Below the pieces are notes generated by a model. That model ran no database searches, was not told the DNA's origin, and saw only the letters and a list, made by a program, of their open reading frames with translations. This document shows, one piece after another, positions 6,901 to 8,031 of a stretch of DNA of 8,031 bases (position 1 is its first letter; the number at the start of each line of letters is the position of its first letter). Position numbers and translations under genes: made by a program. Origin of the DNA: Acidobacteriota bacterium (GTDB taxonomy: Bacteria > Acidobacteriota > Aminicenantia > UBA2199); contig JAKAGC010000153.1 in NCBI GenBank assembly GCA_021817755.1, forward strand, positions 1-8,031, written 5' to 3'.

Positions 6901-7530
6901 ATTTTGATGATATGGACCGAATAACGGTTGAGAAGTAAAAAATAATTCTGCATGTTCGATTATTTCTAAATAGGCCGATTTTGATATTAAATCCGAATCA
7001 TCGATTAATTCTTTTTTAAATGCAGCCGAAGCCTCGTTTAAATTTGATAAACGAAGCATAATCAGTTCTTCAAGTAAAATAATACGATTGGAGATCCCCT
7101 TAGTTTCGCCTTTCAGGTATTTTTTTATCGAGAGTTCTCCTTTGAAAACAGAAATAGGTGGGAATTCTTCTCCGAATTGAACTAGTGCTTTATCCAGTGT
7201 TTTTTTCCCCGGTTTTTTTTCAAGTCGTTCCAATAATTGTTCCAAAGCCTGGGGATTTTTTTGATTTTTGTATAGGTGAAGAATGTAGTGGAAGATTTCT
7301 TCGATCAGGCCCAGAGCGTTCAGGTGGCTTGCTTGAACATCCGGTTTATTGATTTTCGCTGTCAGGTTTCGGACAGCCGGGAAATCCGAGAAAATCATAT
7401 CACCGGAAAAGGAGAAGAGAGATGCATCGCATTCGTACATTTCGCGTGCTTTTTTAGAGATATGAAATTCATTTATAATCGTTGACATAGAAGGAAATTC
7501 TATTGTTATTAAATTAGGTTTTTTAGTCAT
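3952..7530 (-). CDS. Very large GH13 (alpha-amylase superfamily) protein
   Basis: About 1,192 residues from ATG at 7530; an in-frame TTG at 7554 would add 8 residues. Neither has a Shine-Dalgarno, and positions below count from the TTG. The GH13 barrel spans about 335-740. Motif I is DMVPNH (410-415), motif II RFDA with nucleophile Asp530, motif III LLAEAF with acid/base Glu596, and motif IV FMNNPDE with Asp657. All three catalytic acids are present, so it is probably an active alpha-glucan hydrolase or transferase. Motif IV has Pro656 where most members have His (NHD). A beta-rich domain follows at about 750-865. The N-terminal 330 residues and C-terminal 330 residues are mostly helical-looking and unknown to me. 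There is no signal peptide, so it is probably cytoplasmic and acts on glycogen-like or maltosyl substrates. It lies 36 bp after an exported M23-like gene on the same strand, suggesting an operon. I see no clear terminator in the 69 bp shared with the convergent nuclease gene. Confidence 0.88.
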   Translation of the reverse strand: MTKKPNLITIEFPSMSTIINEFHISKKAREMYECDASLFSFSGDMIFSDFPAVRNLTAKINKPDVQASHLNALGLIEEIFHYILHLYKNQKNPQALEQLLERLEKKPGKKTLDKALVQFGEEFPPISVFKGELSIKKYLKGETKGISNRIILLEELIMLRLSNLNEASAAFKKELIDDSDLISKSAYLEIIEHAELFFTSQPLFGPYHQNLISMLRTPAIVSPLSFQGQLQYIRDHWGSFLGDFLDRLLKSLDFIKEESKFGDGGPGKTHVLDFSNFSGDDHERFSRDDEWMPRLVLLAKSTYVWLDQLSKTYHRSITQLDQVPDEELDEMANRGFTGLWLIGVWERSRASQWIKQMCGNPEALASAYSIYDYRIANDLGGEAALLNLKKRAWLRGIRLASDMVPNHMSIDSPWVVEHPDWFISLNYSPYPSYTFNGPDLSSDSRVGIYLEDHYYDRTDAAVVFKWVNKQSGETRYIYHGNDGTSMPWNDTAQLNYLNKEVQEAVIRTMFLTGEKFPVIRFDAAMTLTKLHYQRLWFPEPGTGGDIPSRSEHGLSKPKFNEVMPEEFWRNVVDRFASSAHSNTLLLAEAFWLMEAYFVRNLGMHRVYNSAFMNFLKNEENAQFRSSIKNTLAFNREILKRFVNFMNNPDEETAVKQFGKEDKYFGCCTLLATMPGLPMFGHGQIEGFKEKYGMEYKRAYWDESPDNALIEKHEREIFPLLKKRYLFSDAIDFLLYDCITPYGEIDENVIAFSNSFENEHSLIIYHNRYGETSGWLKTSVPFLPITKNEKEKAGPNGLSHKTLGESLKLTQDESYFVIFQDEVSGLEYIRNSKELGEKGLFITLNAYKRHVFVNFREVKDESGAYAGLNGLLKGSGVRNIRSTLRKQFFNPFKKPIDELLNPHVFQELQSLMALKDGKDSQQISGLLNSLESKCGQLLSEMQKTIGGNGSLGDILKGFRRAMESFIYLPSLETDIHSHKIVPPSIHQAIYYSSGTWNDIKLYPLLRPSMYAWIIARTMKRIICPEGMRIEPGETWKFLEYWGLTDVMHEFIESNSHNGHTHLGVLKALLDHNEWWRNLEELPRWIDSYAGGEFVKAFVGVHWHNGDLWFKKESADEMIHILFFSALFEYISEINYQPGILSEILEKEVCRFFPMSKSLFIALRYSNYRWEKWLEHIKRIGKAYSPHGKSKNII

Positions 7531-7566
7531 AATATTAATAGAAGAATAATCCAAAAGATTTAAAAA

Positions 7567-8031
7567 TTAGTTCATCAAATCTTTTGGATCAATCGGTTTG
7601 CCATTTAATTCCACAGAGTAGAAGACTTGCACACCGTTTTCATTATTCGATTGGATAGGGTAGCCCAGGATTTCGAATCGTTTTACTTGATCGTTTAGTT
7701 TCACATTCAGTTCCAATGCGTAGAAAGCGTAACGTGAAATATAGCCGCATCCGTGATCGATTGAGATGATAAAGTGTCCTTTTTCAGGTTCATCGATGGA
7801 TTGGATTTTACCCGAGGCACTGGCGATTACTTTCATTGAGTTATTAGGAGCGCCTTCTATGCAAAGGTATTTATCTGATGGGAATTTTTCAATTTCGGAG
7901 TTTGAGAGGATATTAAATTCGTATTTAATAATGCCGGCGGTTGGCCATACGGTTGGTTTGCAGTCATTAATAGGTTCAGAGGCGTACATCATAGTCATGA
8001 TACTTGCCATTATTGTTAAAAATACCAAAAA
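7567..8031 (-). CDS. Exported degenerate M23/LytM-fold protein, 5' end cut by window edge
   Basis: The open frame runs off the right edge. The visible part begins with a hydrophobic stretch ending near MMYASE, typical of a signal peptide, so the true start is probably just outside the window. An in-frame TTG at 8028 and an ATG at 8010 are less likely starts. Residues below count from 8028. The body aligns with an M23 (LytM) domain: IEGAPNNSMKVIASASGKI, HGCGYISRYAFY, VKLNDQV and VELNGKPIDP match the usual framework. The zinc ligands are replaced: Tyr54 and Glu58 stand for His and Asp of HxGxD, Phe102 replaces the His of YxHL, and Gln134/Phe136 replace HxH. It is therefore probably not a peptidase; in well-known cases (EnvC, NlpD) such domains activate cell-wall amidases. 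Here a periplasmic structural or activator role is inference. GH13 follows on the same strand. Confidence 0.75.
   Translation of the reverse strand, partial: FLVFLTIMASIMTMMYASEPINDCKPTVWPTAGIIKYEFNILSNSEIEKFPSDKYLCIEGAPNNSMKVIASASGKIQSIDEPEKGHFIISIDHGCGYISRYAFYALELNVKLNDQVKRFEILGYPIQSNNENGVQVFYSVELNGKPIDPKDLMN

Noticed and set aside
4856..7485. Several plus-strand open frames of 61-121 codons
   Set aside because: All are antisense shadows of the continuous GH13 gene, with Pro/Arg/Phe-rich composition and no motifs.
7488..7554. Alternative GH13 starts at TTG 7554 and ATG 7488
   Set aside because: TTG has no supporting Shine-Dalgarno, and ATG 7488 would cut residues that read as normal coding sequence; ATG 7530 was preferred, though without strong proof.

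Overview
The window is bacterial DNA that is rather AT-rich. Canonical sigma-70-type -35/-10 boxes are visible. The tRNA gene does not encode its CCA end. Shine-Dalgarno use is mixed: strong before three genes and absent before three others. The lineage cannot be fixed from sequence alone. The canonical promoters and strong SDs argue against a typical Bacteroidota genome. GG-leader lanthipeptide-like precursors beside an M29 aminopeptidase and a very large GH13 protein would fit an Acidobacteriota/Aminicenantes-like or other little-cultured lineage, but this is a low-confidence guess.

Layout. At the left edge, on the minus strand, is purN (GAR transformylase, C-terminus cut off), preceded by a tRNA-Leu(CAG) gene with its own very good promoter; the two are probably co-transcribed. 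Divergent from them is a monocistronic M29 aminopeptidase gene with an extended -10 promoter, a 14-bp perfect palindrome in its leader and a strong terminator. A long noncoding stretch of about 350 bp follows, with inverted repeats.

Next come two tandem copies of a small module. Each has the same ribosome binding site, a short peptide with a Lys-rich leader ending in Gly-Gly and a Cys/Ser/Thr-rich core, and an intrinsic terminator of the same design. They look like a duplicated pair of RiPP (probably class I lanthipeptide-type) precursors. No modification enzyme, protease or exporter gene lies in the window. This pair is the best candidate here for an undescribed system.

To the right is a bifunctional-nuclease (DUF151) gene that appears to be transcribed leaderless. 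Convergent to it is a minus-strand pair: an exported M23/LytM-fold protein that has lost its zinc ligands (5' end beyond the window) and, 36 bp downstream, a cytoplasmic GH13 protein of about 1,190 residues. The GH13 core is flanked by long regions I do not recognise.

Apart from the purN/tRNA unit and the M23-like/GH13 unit, the genes look independently transcribed. The precursors are therefore likely matured by enzymes encoded elsewhere.
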